A stretch of 64,000 bases of DNA from Chrysoporthe austroafricana (taxonomy: Eukaryota; Ascomycota; Sordariomycetes; Diaporthales; Cryphonectriaceae): assembly GCA_001051155.2 (NCBI GenBank), contig JYIP02000005.1:806001-870000 (forward strand), read 5' to 3'. Both the position numbers and the translations under genes were made by a program. Shown here in pieces: positions 35,087-46,513 of the stretch (positions within the stretch are counted from its first letter, which is position 1; each line of letters starts with the position of its first letter). The notes under the pieces are model-generated. The model saw only the letters and a program-made list of their open reading frames with translations, searched no databases and had not been told where the DNA came from.

Positions 35087-37400
35087 CTATAACACAGTGA
35101 TTACTAGCCCAACACCTTCATTGGGGCCTGCGCCAGCAGCTGTAGCTCTGTAGGACAGGACCACGCCACGACCTGTGCTGAAGCAGCAAGGGAACCTAGG
35201 AGCGATCAGTTCTGCACGCAAAGTTGTTGACAGAATTGGCCGACACGCAGAGACTTTGCTGACTCGAGTGTAGCCAACAGTGTGTGTGTGGCCGTGCTTG
35301 TGTGACCCCATGACACAGTGAGGCAAGAATTTGTTGGGCCGGGCTGACCTTTGCCACGAGAAGATGTCACGTCAGACCGGGGGCACACCTGGGTCAATCT
35401 GGGTTCGGTTCGGATCGGGTAGAGCGCGATAGACGAACATCGTCTGCCAGACGTCGGGAGACGGGAGCGCTGAAGAGCGGACGATGTACCAACGTCCTTC
35501 GACACGGCGACGTTGGCGAGTTGTGACCTGTAAAAACGACTCGTCAACCAAGCGGCCGTCACGGTCGCCGGTTCCGAGGAGGAGTGCGGCCGCTCCAGGG
35601 ATCTTGATGTACATAGTAGTAACAGGGGCAAGCCTGGCAAGCCTGATATGGTAAACGGCTGTGTGCCCGTCTGGATACCGTAGTGGCCTGTCGCGGCCCA
35701 ATGGGCACCACTGACGCTACTCTGCGCAGCCAGGGAAGCCGACGGCCGTGCAAGGATGGCCACAGTCGATGAGCCAGCTTTGCTTTCTTCGGGGCTGCAA
35801 GGTAACAGGGCCAGGTACCATGCAGAGTACTACCTAGTGATCCAGAATTTGTTTGCGATGGCATCGCAGTGTTACCGCGCAGGGATGATGCAGCGCCGCA
35901 TCGAGAGGCCGCCACGGCCTCTGGAGCTGATCTGATCAGACGGTCGATCGGGCCAGGGCAGCCGAATGGCATGCCCGCATGGCGCTGGGCGACATCCGAA
36001 GCCAGAGAACAAAATTTCCCATTCGCGACGGGACGAACGCAGGACCCTGAGGTGCATGCTCGTTCAGATCTGGATCGTGACGGCCGAGTCTCGATCCAGG
36101 GACCCGGTACCGGCAGCTGGGCTGCATGCCGCCGGCCAGCGCACACACGGCAATCACCTGCATACGGCGTGGCATGGAACAGCATGCGGCCCTGTCAAAT
36201 TGGCTTTTCAGCAACAAGGCCTGGGCTCTGTTTCGGCCGTGAAGCAGGAGGGTGCGAGGAGAGCATGTCTCGCTGCTGGCGCTTCCCCCGGAAGCTTCTG
36301 CTGCCTCGGTTTGCCGAAAGGGGGCCTTCCGGTCTCGTCTCCGGTGTGTGTCGCAACCGGAGACGGTCTGCCTCAGCTGCCACAGCAGTATGCAAACAGC
36401 CGAGGGGGGCGCCCGGAAACCGCGCGACGAGATCGTGCGCGCTCGACATGGCGACCACGATGGCACTGTCGACGACCTCTCGGTGCTGGATACGAGGAAG
36501 CATAGGCCACGCGGTGTCTCAGTCAGACGATCTTCCTTCGTCGGCCAACCTTCCCGCGTATCAGCGAGGCCCAGCCGTTCTATCCTTGTTGGAAGCTTCG
36601 GAGTCGTATTCTCGCGTCGCATCCAGGCCTGGCCATCCCCAAGCAGTGATGCGATCGAGATGGTACATCGTGGTGTGGTCCTGGACGGCCCAAGGGCTAG
36701 TGCCAATGCGTCGCGTGCCTTGGCCCGCAGTCGCCTACGGCTGGCCTGGACGAGGCACGAGCGTGCGCCTTGTATCATCTTGCGAGCGCCCGTCGCAAGG
36801 GCCCAACATGGAGGCCGTACGTACTGTATGGGTGGAAAGGGGGTCCCCGCCTCTGATCCCTCGGATCGCGATCGGGAGGAGAGGATTGAGGAGGGAACCG
36901 CCAGTCCTCTGAGGCTTTACCTAGTACTTCACGTTGACGATACCGTACACCGTACAAGCAGTGCTGAGTAGTACTCCGTACACGGTAGCAGCTCGCTCCT
37001 TCCTTCCAGGGGCGCTCACCGGCCAGCCGTGTCCCCTGCCCCGTCCACAGTACTGGGTACGTACCACGAGTCCCTTCCCTTCCGCCTCCGTCCCAGCACG
37101 CAGTCACCAGTCTCGCGGTCCTTGGCCCCTGCCCAGCCTGCCCAGCCTGACCGGCCAGCCCCACCAGAGGTATGGATGACCACGAGGGGCGATCCTTGGA
37201 ATTTGAGTTTGGCAGGCGAGGCCCTTGTTCTGACCAACTGAATGGCTCCGGCCCTGTCCCCCCCCTCGCACTGTACGTCCGTAAGTGTTCTCACCAGGCG
37301 GGCAGTGCATCCGCTTCCGTCTGGAGCCCCGTGCCTTGCATGTACCCCTCCTGTATGATCACACATGGGCGATACCTTTCCCAGCCAGCCTGTCTCATTT
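35087..37400. other. Gene-free stretch, GC-rich part
   Basis: Long ORFs occur on both strands at the same place (347 aa plus at 35869-36912; 280 aa minus at 35936-36778). This is what stop-poor GC-rich noncoding DNA gives; neither reads like a protein. Short GTAC-containing motifs (ccgtacaccgtaca, gtactccgtacacggta) cluster at 36935-36985. Confidence 0.5.
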
Positions 37401-39371
37401 TTTTTTCTCAGTCTTTTGAAATCATCGTGAGGAGCCTGTGACGGCGGCAGCTGCACCTCCGGGAGGCCCTTGCAGGAGACGGGCAGGAAGTGGCAGGAAG
37501 AGAACAGGGGGCAGGGGCCTACGACAATCCCAGCTCTTTCTCTCCCCATCTCTGTGTCTCACTTTTTTTTTTTTTTTTTGCCTTTTTTTCTTTTCCTTGT
37601 CCCTTCTCCCGCCTCTCTTCTTGTTCCCTGCTTCCCGCATGGAGGGCGATTTCATGGGGCCCTCCTCTTGCTCACCCTCTATCCCCAGCCCAGCTCACTC
37701 CCCCCGCAGCTGATCCCAGGCGCTTCCGTAATCTGCGCTTATTTCTGTGTTTGGCGTCGTCTTCGTTTGAGTTCCTCCGTGTTCGTCCCTCCCACACCTG
37801 CGCTGGGTTATCGTGGGTAGCATCTGCCGAGACAAACCTTACCATTTGCCCAGAAGCTGCCTGGCCTGCTGCTTGCTACCCAGTTCTTACCCCTCCCCTG
37901 TCTCCGCCATCCTTTCTCTGCCCCGTACATGTGTACTACCACCACCACCACCACCACCGTAGCACTGTAGGCCTTGCCCTGTCCGGCGTCGTCGCGTTTG
38001 GCCTGCACTGTCTCTACCTATACTGTCCAAGGAGGGAGGGGGTCGGGGTCTGCTGCTGCTTGCTACAGTACCCAGTATGCTGTGCAGCGAATACCGAGCA
38101 GGAACCGGGTTCGGTTGGCAAGCTTGAATTGGTTTGCTGCGGGTGACCACCCTGCCACAGCATCCTGACCACTGTCGGGTACCTGGGCCCCAGCCCTACT
38201 GCTCCACGGCCAAGGTACCCTGCCATGGCGCCGTGGGTACCTCCTGTGCCTATTAGTAGGTACTGCGCAGGCTGGGCAGACGCCCGCGGACAACCCTGCC
38301 CTGTGCCCTGTGCCCTGCCCACTGCTATCCCGAGCCGCACGACTCGACCCAGTCGGTCCCAGGCCAAGGACCGACCAGGCCGCGCCGGCTTCTACGTAGT
38401 CCCTCTCTAACTCGGAGCTACCAGACTGAACTAAACTCCTCGCTCCCTTCCCTCCCCTTCCCTTCCACCCGCCTCCGCTCTACGCTACCTCGACTTACTC
38501 AACACTGCCGCGACTCTCCCTCCGTCGTCTTGTCTTGTTTTGCGGTTTTTCTCTCTTCTTCCTCTCTTCCCGCGTTTAGTACAAGCAGCGCATCGCGAAC
38601 GACTTCACCTCGTTTCACTTCCTCGCGTCCGTCCTGAGCGTTGCTTTCGCGGAAGCATCTTTTTTCGACTCCCTTCTGTTGTGTGTTGTGCCGCCTCGTC
38701 GTCCGTCGTTGGTTGTTATTGTGGTCGCTTGTGCCTTTTCGCCGTCGGCAGACCATATTCATCAGCTTGGCGCAACGAGATCCAGAGGGCATCCAATCCA
38801 GTTTGTCATCTCTCAGTTTTGTTCGCGCCCTCCGCCGGACAATAGGATTTAGGCTTGACCCACCGCCCGACCGGCCGACCGACCGAGCATCCCTCGTTGC
38901 CTTGCCTCGCGGCCTCGGACACCCGTCAAGCTAAGCCACTGCTTCGCGACAAGGTCATTGTGACGGAGATTACTTGCGCGCTGTTACGACGATTACGACC
39001 TGTACGTTGCGTACGTTGCGACCGTTGCGACCGTTTGCCTGCTCCCGCGATCGACATTTCTCTGCGACTGCGTTGCTCGCCTTTCCGACAACCCACCACC
39101 GCCGAACCCCCGTGCGCTACGTGCTCGTTGTCTCGACCACCTCGACTTTTCCTGCACTTCCTACGAGGCCCAGCACCTCGCGCACCCCCTCGATATAAAA
39201 AGCAAAAAATCCGATAGGAATACAAGACTGTTGTTGCCAGGCTGGCATCTCGCACCCGGCGTTCTACGGCTCGTCTTTGCCTCTGTCGCATTCGGGAGCA
39301 CGATTTATTTGCCCCTTGATTCGAGACCTCTGGAACGGCAGTGTATTGCGACCGCTATTCTGCTAAAGTAA
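37401..39371 (+). other. Pyrimidine-rich block, candidate transcribed leader or noncoding RNA
   Basis: Strongly C/T-rich on the plus strand (T run at about 37563-37580; cctccgtcgtcttgtcttg near 38520), with an (ACC)7 run at 37938-37958. It contains 9-bp tandem repeats of the type gtacgttgc/gaccgttgc at about 39000-39035, and a donor-like GTGAGTGCG at about 39373. This is the composition of fungal 5' leaders, but no protein start with coding character follows within several kb. It may be a promoter and leader for a noncoding RNA or for a distant gene. Confidence 0.35.
37938..37958 (+). repeat. (ACC)7 microsatellite
   Basis: Seven perfect ACC units inside the pyrimidine-rich block. Confidence 0.9.
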
Positions 39372-42300
39372 CGTGAGTGCGTGATTTCTGTCTAATATCT
39401 GTTTCTGTTCTTCCAATTCATGCCGCCCTCTCGGACTCTTGTATCCTCTCCAATTTTTCATGTGTGCGTCATGGCAAAGCTTTCCCGGAGATTTGGGACC
39501 TTGTTCGTCATTCTACCCCCCGGATCCTGTGGAGCCCCTGGCCTATGCGAGACCCGATTCGGAACCACCCCACCATCTCTGTCGAATCTGAGGATGCCGC
39601 TGTCCGTGCTTGCGATGTCGACTCTGGGGATATCTCGTCCCTCGTTATGACCATGGAGCTGGCTGTTCCCGTCCTGCTGTGGTAGGAAGGTAGGAACCTG
39701 ATGAGCTTTCCTCCCAATACTGTGGGCATGGCAATGGGCTGGGCACGGTGAGCAAGCCAGGCATCAGGGCGGCACCCTCGATACGATCAGCCGCGAGCTG
39801 CGACCGCGAGCACCCGGCGACGGGCGCAAACTGCTGTCCAGTATTCGAGGGACCGAGCGACCTGCATGCAAGGGAAGATGAAGTCCAGTATCTACCCTGG
39901 GTCGGAGCGCATGGCGCATGGCGTGAAAGCGCCGTTCCGAATTCGACAAATTTGAATGCCGAGTGTGCACTCCCTGTTCGGTCATGTGGCAGGTGGTCCT
40001 ATGTGGCCTGTCGCAGCGCCGCTGACTGGTTCCATGGACGACTTCGACGTTCCACATGCATTTCACCGCCCTCGCTGATGCGGGCGCTATCCGGGCTTGC
40101 GAGCCATGCAGATGCAGTCGAGGTTGCAGGCTCCCCGGGTTGCTATCAGGCTCCTGAAACGCTCACCACTACACTTGGGCTAGACATGTACCACGTGGAG
40201 CCTCAGGAATCGAGTCGTGCCGGTCGAACAGCCCTTCATCGCAGAAACCTCCGTCTTCATAATACGGCCCTGTCACCTTGGACCCTTCCACCATCACTCG
40301 TCGAGAAACGCCGAGCTGGTTCCGCTCCAGGATGGCTTGCTATGGCGACTGTCACATCGAGGACAGTACTCATTCCCTCCTGATCCGGATTTGGTGGTCG
40401 AATGCAGTTCTCGTATTTCTCCGTCTTGTTCGGCATGCTCCTGATGAGATGCCAGTTCCCTTTCTTCCAATGTATCTCGAGGGATCCACTACCGCTCGTT
40501 GGGCCATTCTGTGCTTCGTTGCTTCGAAATATACTCGTCCGCCGACCCTGTAATGCTAATCCGATATTAGATTACCATTTGCCTGTGTTGGATTCACCCT
40601 GCAGAGCAGAAGCGCTTCTCAACTTGCGTTTCAATTCTATCGACTAGTCTACTATTCCACTCTTCGACTTCCTGACTTCGAGGCGTGAGGCGTCATCGTA
40701 TCAAAAGTCTTTGGTTCAAATCGCTGGGGATAAAACTCGACTTTCGTCAAGACACTCCCTTGTGGCCCCCTTATTACTTTTGTAAGTCTCTTTTATTCTT
40801 TCTTATCTCTTGTTTCTTGCCCCTTAGTCTATCTTGTTGTCCCGTTGAGCATACCGGCCTCTTGCGAGAGCGCGAGATATGGGATTCGCTCGCAACCGCC
40901 TACCAGCCAATTACACGGCTCCTGGCTTGTGTGCCAGGGCTTCGCAGACAGGAGGCTTAAGCTCGTACTGGCTGTCTGAAATGTAGGAGGTACTTTGGTG
41001 TCAGCAGCGATCTTGTTCCCCGTATTCGAGGGCGAATTTGAGAGGAACCGGCCAGCGCCGTTCGTGCCCTGGGTCAAAGGGAAGTCGATGGCACCTCTAG
41101 CGCTCCGAGCAATCGCTACCGACTCCCAAGGGAAAACGCGCTTTAGGACTTGTTTGGTCTTGTTGGACTGCGTAGCTCGTGTTACAGCAACCTACGGATC
41201 AGATAATTGCCGGTTCGATGCCGTCTCTTCGATGATGGACCTTGGCTATCGCTGAAGCTTCGATTGCCATGAGTCGTGGTGTGGTTCGGGTGAACGGGCA
41301 ACTGCGCCTGCCAATAATGGTCACGGAAGTGGTTTGAGGCTATTGCGAGGAGACCCCGTTGGTCTGTTTCTGTCAATGCTATCAGTTCACGCCTGCGCTA
41401 CACCACTTATATTGCGACCCGAACGGCTTCTGGAAGGATGACCCCCTCTTCTCTTGTCGCCTCAGCTCGATCCTCACTGTCGCCATCGCTCTGTCTTCTC
41501 ATCTACAACGTGGAGGAACAACAGCCAACCATTTGGATCGAGGTCAGCCTCCATTCGCCGCTTTTTGACCATTCATGGGATTCTCGATGGGAGCCGCTTT
41601 TGTCCGTATCCATGTCTGGATTAGGCAAGGCTGCGCGAGCTTGGTGCGTTTGGGAGGTGTGGTCGATGGCTGCCTGCTGTGCCGTCCAGCCCAACCATTG
41701 CCGTCCTGAGCTCGATATAATTGTCACCAGATGATGAGGAACACTGTCTGCTGCGTCTCTCATCGCACTCTACCTATTATTGCGATCAGAGTTTGGACCA
41801 GTTTGCAGCCAGCACCTCCGATTCTTGTCTTTCAAGCATGAGCAGGTATTCTCACGCGCCAGGATGTCTATGCCTGATCGGGTTTGGCTCCAAGATATTT
41901 TGAAGCTATTCTGCAACAATAGAGGAGTATCAGGTTCTGTGACTCGGACTCCAGCATTAGCACTCATGGTCAGAGGTAGACTCGGTGCTCTCAATCGCCT
42001 CGGCATGGCATCTCAACGTCTCGCAAAGCTCGCCTACGAACACTGGCCCATTTCGGCTTGCTCCATCCATCACCATGTCTCCGGCTGTCGTCACAAACTC
42101 AACAGAAAACTACCGGCAGCATTGTGGAATATGTTGTGGCCGGCAGAGGACATATTTGACATAATACAACGTGTTCGATCTCAATCTTGCCAGTCACGGC
42201 TGTCTGGAGGAGTCGAAGCTGCTGATCTCACGAGAATCGGACTGTTGGACTGCATGGACCGCATCATTGGGATTAGCTTTCGGCTGGCTCTATTGCGCAG

Positions 42301-44088
42301 AGGGTGCTACTTGTCGATCGACTATCAAAAGATGCATTCCTCGGAACTCTATTTTCCTTCCGAAAAGACCGCTGGAATACTGCTGTCAATTGCGCAAGAC
42401 ACCAGCACTGGATCAGGACTTCCACCGGCTATGGAAACCCGCTCCAGTTACCCCAGGGTTCTTCACTCTCGTTAAAGGACTTCTGCTAGCAACAAAGGGT
42501 CTCCCAACGAAATATCCACGTATTTGGCGCAAGACTTAACACGCTGGTACTGGTGATTTGAGGCTTACATACTCGGCGGAGGACATGTAGGCCTGTAGCA
42601 TGCAAATGCAAGCTTCAGCCGTTGTCCAGCTTCCTTTTCTGTCCTGCTTATCAATTCATTATATATGGCACCACTCGTTCAATCTAGCTAACAGTTTCTG
42701 CAATAGTCTTCATACTTTTCATACCAGTCAAACTTCCTTACGAACAGCATTCCACCACATCCTCGTAAGTTTAATGATTTGCTCTTAATAATTGGTTTTC
42801 TATTTTCCTGCCAGATTCCTTCTCTATAGTTGTCACAGCACGGCCTCACCCTTAAGTCGTTCTTCTCTCCCTATAATTGTTCTCAGCTTGATTTTAGTAA
42901 ATTGCAGCACATTGCCTGCTGCAACTATATTCTCCCATTCTATGTCAGCTTCAAACAGTCGTAGCCTTCCTCGCAAGTGCTGGGACGCCTCATCTGTTCG
43001 CATTGCCAACCGTGGTCTTTCGTGGTCTCGAGTATTCAACTAGCCTGAGATACTCAATCTTCTTCACCAACTCATGGCTCACACCCTATTGAACCCCTAA
43101 TGATGTTGTGTCCAATGCCTTTTCTTTCTGCGGCTTCGAATCTTGCAGCTCTGAATTTTTTTGGGGACTGTGGATATATTGTGGGGCAAGGTCCTATATA
43201 ACCACCATATATCTAGCTGTGATTCTTTACTTACAAAGTCCTGGTTTGCTTTTGGTGAGCTCGTTACTGTCTTAGTAGCAGTCACTTGCGACTTCAAGCT
43301 CTTCCCCGAATCTCTCAAGATTTCCAAATTCAAGACACAGAACTTCTCTCGAGACTTTCGTGACTTGGAACCAAGTCTCCAAAGATATCCAAAAGATATC
43401 AACACCATACGATTGTTGGTCTAGTGGCAGGTCCCATTCCATCCCAGTTCAGTACACTCTTTTGCCCGCCTGGCCTTTATGGGAACCAATTCCCCCTCAT
43501 CTTGGCATCAAATTTTCCATTCCCAAGCCTCCTGTGACTCAGTGCTCTAAGCAGTAGCACGAGTTCACAGCAAGTTCCAAATCAGTCTTGCCTCCGTGAC
43601 CACTTTTGCCAGCTCCTACCCAAAGGCACCGTCATAATTCCTTCTTTCCCCAGGTCTCTAAATTCTGAGGCCCTTGACTCTCAAATTTACTATAAATTCA
43701 TGTTCCGAGCAGTGCTACTGGACAAATGGGCTTTCAGTGCACTTGTCGGTGCCGGATCTTCTGCCGGCTTATATTCCAAGACGGTTATAGCTAGCTCTCT
43801 CGAAGTCTCGAAGTTTCTTGGTCTTGAGATCTTCAACTCCCAACATACACTATGACTCCAAGTCCCGAATAGTAAGTACTCCGGGGCGAATTAGCGATTT
43901 TAGTGCAGTTGGCTCTGTCAGTGCGTCTGCCAGCTTTTACGACTTACACACATATGGCTCATCCCCGGATTTGTCCATGATGGATGCTTTGACATTGCGG
44001 GTTCCAACTCGGAATCCCTGGTGACTCCTCAATTGGAGTAGGACGGGCGAGTCACATCACATCGATCTTGGGTTGCCTCTCGCCGTGG
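39372..44088. other. Gene-free stretch, last part
   Basis: 4.7 kb of more AT-balanced sequence with ORFs up to 231 aa (41780-42475, plus), none with domain character, and frequent stops. TGGTCTAGTGG at about 43418 resembles a tRNA box A, but no cloverleaf can be built around it. The final part should hold the promoter of the RRM gene. Confidence 0.45.
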
Positions 44089-44141
44089 ACAGAGCTTCCG
44101 CCAGCTTCCGGAAGCTCTGTGAAGACCGGTCTGTGCACAGA
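44089..44141. promoter_or_regulatory. Two adjacent palindromic elements upstream of the RRM gene
   Basis: ACAGAGCTTCCG (44089-44100), 8-base loop, CGGAAGCTCTGT (44109-44120): a perfect 12-bp stem. Ten bases on is the perfect 12-bp palindrome TCTGTGCACAGA (44130-44141). Both lie about 330-380 bases before the ATG at 44471, so in the promoter or 5' UTR. They could bind dimeric regulators or fold in the leader RNA. Confidence 0.6.
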
Positions 44142-44470
44142 TCGGCACTGAATCAAAACCCCTCCTCTTTGCCTCCCATCGATCCCTTTTCTTTTCTATT
44201 CATCTTCCCAACAACCACCGCCACGAGTATTCATCAAAGCCCTCTTGGTTGTGGCGAACTTCGAGTTGGTGTTTTCGTTCGTTGATTCGTGAATCGTTAC
44301 GTTTCATCCTTACCGCGCATCCTGCACTCACTTTCTGCTGCGGCGTTCGTCCTGTTACGCGTTCGTGCATCTTTACATCGTCAACGTCCTGCCCTTTTCG
44401 GCGCACCATACGCTTATCCATCCCTTTGGTCAGCTTCACCTGTCGCATCTAACATCCCTCTCTAGCCACG

Positions 44471-46513
44471 ATGTCCTTCCCAGCCAACGGTGGTTTCGAT
44501 CAGAATGGTGGTAGCAATGGTATGGACAACCAGCTGCCTGCTGCACCAGCTGGACAGCCTGTCTCAAACGAGGCTGCCCGCACTCTCTGGTAAGTAGATG
44601 CTCTCCACAGGCCCTTTTATCATCTTTTCTGACGATATTTCGGATAGGATGGGCGATCTTGACACCTGGATGGACGAGTCTTTCGTGAAGTCTCTCTTCC
44701 AGAACCAGACCGGCGACATCGTCAACGTAAAGATCATTCGTGATCGCAACTCTGGGTATGTAGATTCTCTCCTACTTGTTCTTCACATTCCCTGCATATT
44801 GCCCCTCTCTACTTTGACATTCCTCGCTACGACGTTGCCGAATGGCCACAGCTGTCCACTGTTGCTATTTCAAACCCTTCGCACCCTTCAGCATTGTATC
44901 CCCCAGACCTTGTCATCACAGCCTCGGCACGGCTCAAGAACGCTTTGGCACGTTTTTCGCGCAGTGCGATCGCCCTCCTTCCCTCCGTTCTTGCTTTTTA
45001 GACGGCGAGCATCAACTGCAAAGCCTGTCCGGAAAGCTACGACTTTGGCAACCCTCTTCCCTGCCTCGCGCTTGCCCTGTTATAATCTCAGCCCCTCCTG
45101 TATGGTGGGATCGTGTATGAGATACCCTTGCGTGTCGTCATTCTTCAAGTATTCGCCTTCGACAAGTTTCTGCCCCTCGGACACCTACACAAACCTCACT
45201 CGTGCTGCGAGGACTAGAGATCCATACTCTTTCCTGTACAGGCTCCGCGATAACTTCAACCTCCCATGTTTGCTCCCTTTTACGCCTGATACCTCTTACT
45301 GCCCGAAGTTCTCGAACGTCCTGATCGCGTGATATTGACCTTTACTAGCAACGCTGGCTACTGCTTCGTCGAGTTTCCCGGCCCCGAGGCTGCTAACAAG
45401 GCTTTGTCTCTGACTGGAACCCCCATTCCTGGCTCTAACGGCAAGCACTTCAAGCTCAACTGGGCTTCTGGTGGTGGTCTTGTCGACCGACGGTGCGTTT
45501 CTACCACTGTTACTAACCCGTCACCCCTCTTGATCCCATTATCTGACTTGTGATTCGTCAACAGTGACGACCGCGGCCCCGAGTTCTCCATCTTCGTCGG
45601 TGATCTTGGTCCTGAGGTGACCGAGTACGTTCTGGTCTCTCTTTTCCAGGCGCGCTTCCCTTCGTGCAAGAGTGCCAAGATCATGACCGACGCGAACACT
45701 GGTCAGTCGCGAGGCTATGGCTTCGTCCGCTTTTCGGACGAGGGAGATCAGCAGCGCGCCCTCATGGAAATGCAGGGGGTGTACTGCGGTAACCGTCCGA
45801 TGCGCATCAGCACGGCCACGCCTAAGCAGCGGTATGTCCTGAAACCTCACGCTCTTACCAGCACACACAAGCTAACTTCGAAGCCCTCACAGCCGCAACC
45901 AGCAGCACCCGTACGGCAACGGCGGCAGCCACGGCGGTCCCATGATGGGCAACCCCATGCAGCCGGTAGGATGGGGAATGCAGCAAGCTCCTGCACCATT
46001 CTACCCGAACAACGGCTACGGTCAAATGCAACCCGCCGGCCAGATGAACCAGTTCACCGATCCCAACAACACCACTGTTTTTGTTGGCGGCCTGTCTGGC
46101 TACGTCACCGAGGACGAGCTCCGCTCGTTCTTCCAGGGTTTCGGCGAGATTACATACGTCAAGATTCCTCCCGGCAAGGGCTGTGGCTTTGTTCAATTTG
46201 TTCACCGCCACGCGGCTGAGATGGCCATCAACCAGATGCAGGGCTACCCAATCGGCAACTCCCGTGTCCGTCTGTCTTGGGGACGTTCCCAGAACAACTC
46301 TGGCGTGGGTACTCCATACCGTCCTGCTCCCCCTCCCCCCCACTACGGTGGTGGCCCCCCTGGTCCTTATGGGCCTCACCACTTTGGTGGTGGTTTCGGC
46401 GGCAACCCTCCGCCTCCTCCTATGGCGGTATGTTTGTTATGCTTGCCCTGCTCATATTTCTTTCTACACCTGTCCCGGATGCCAAATGTCTAACATCTCT
46501 GCTCTCCTAGTAA
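44471..46513 (+). CDS. Three-RRM RNA-binding protein, Csx1/Nam8/Ngr1 type (391 aa)
   Basis: Six exons: 44471-44589, 44648-44755, 45349-45492, 45565-45831, 45893-46427 and 46511-46513. Introns are 58, 593, 72, 61 and 83 nt, all GT-AG and in phase. RRM1 reads TLWMGDLDTWMDE to GYCFVEF (split by the 593-nt intron). RRM2 reads FSIFVGDLGPEVTEYVL to SRGYGFVRF. RRM3 reads TTVFVGGLSGYVTEDELRSF to GKGCGFVQF. A Gly/Pro/Gln-rich linker lies between RRM2 and RRM3 and a Gly/Pro tail ends in PPPPPMA. The final intron lies directly before the stop, so exon 6 begins with TAA. Relatives bind U- or A/U-rich RNA and control mRNA stability (S. pombe Csx1) or splicing (Nam8). Function beyond RNA binding is inferred. 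Two strong palindromes lie upstream. Confidence 0.92.

Noticed and set aside
35869..36912. 347-aa ORF on plus opposed by a 280-aa ORF on minus
   Set aside because: Both strands are open together because the DNA is GC-rich and stop-poor. Neither translation has domains, hydrophobic pattern or credible codon bias.
37921..37960. (ACC)n run as a coding poly-His or poly-Thr tract
   Set aside because: Lies in a pyrimidine-rich block with no supported reading frame.
41205..41225. GGTTCGATGCC resembling a tRNA T-loop
   Set aside because: No matching D-arm or acceptor stem upstream.
41780..42475. 231-aa ORF on plus in the gene-free stretch
   Set aside because: Composition is unstructured, with no domain or introns; consistent with a chance ORF.
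43410..43445. TGGTCTAGTGG resembling a tRNA box A
   Set aside because: No anticodon arm, no proper T-arm at the right distance and no acceptor pairing.
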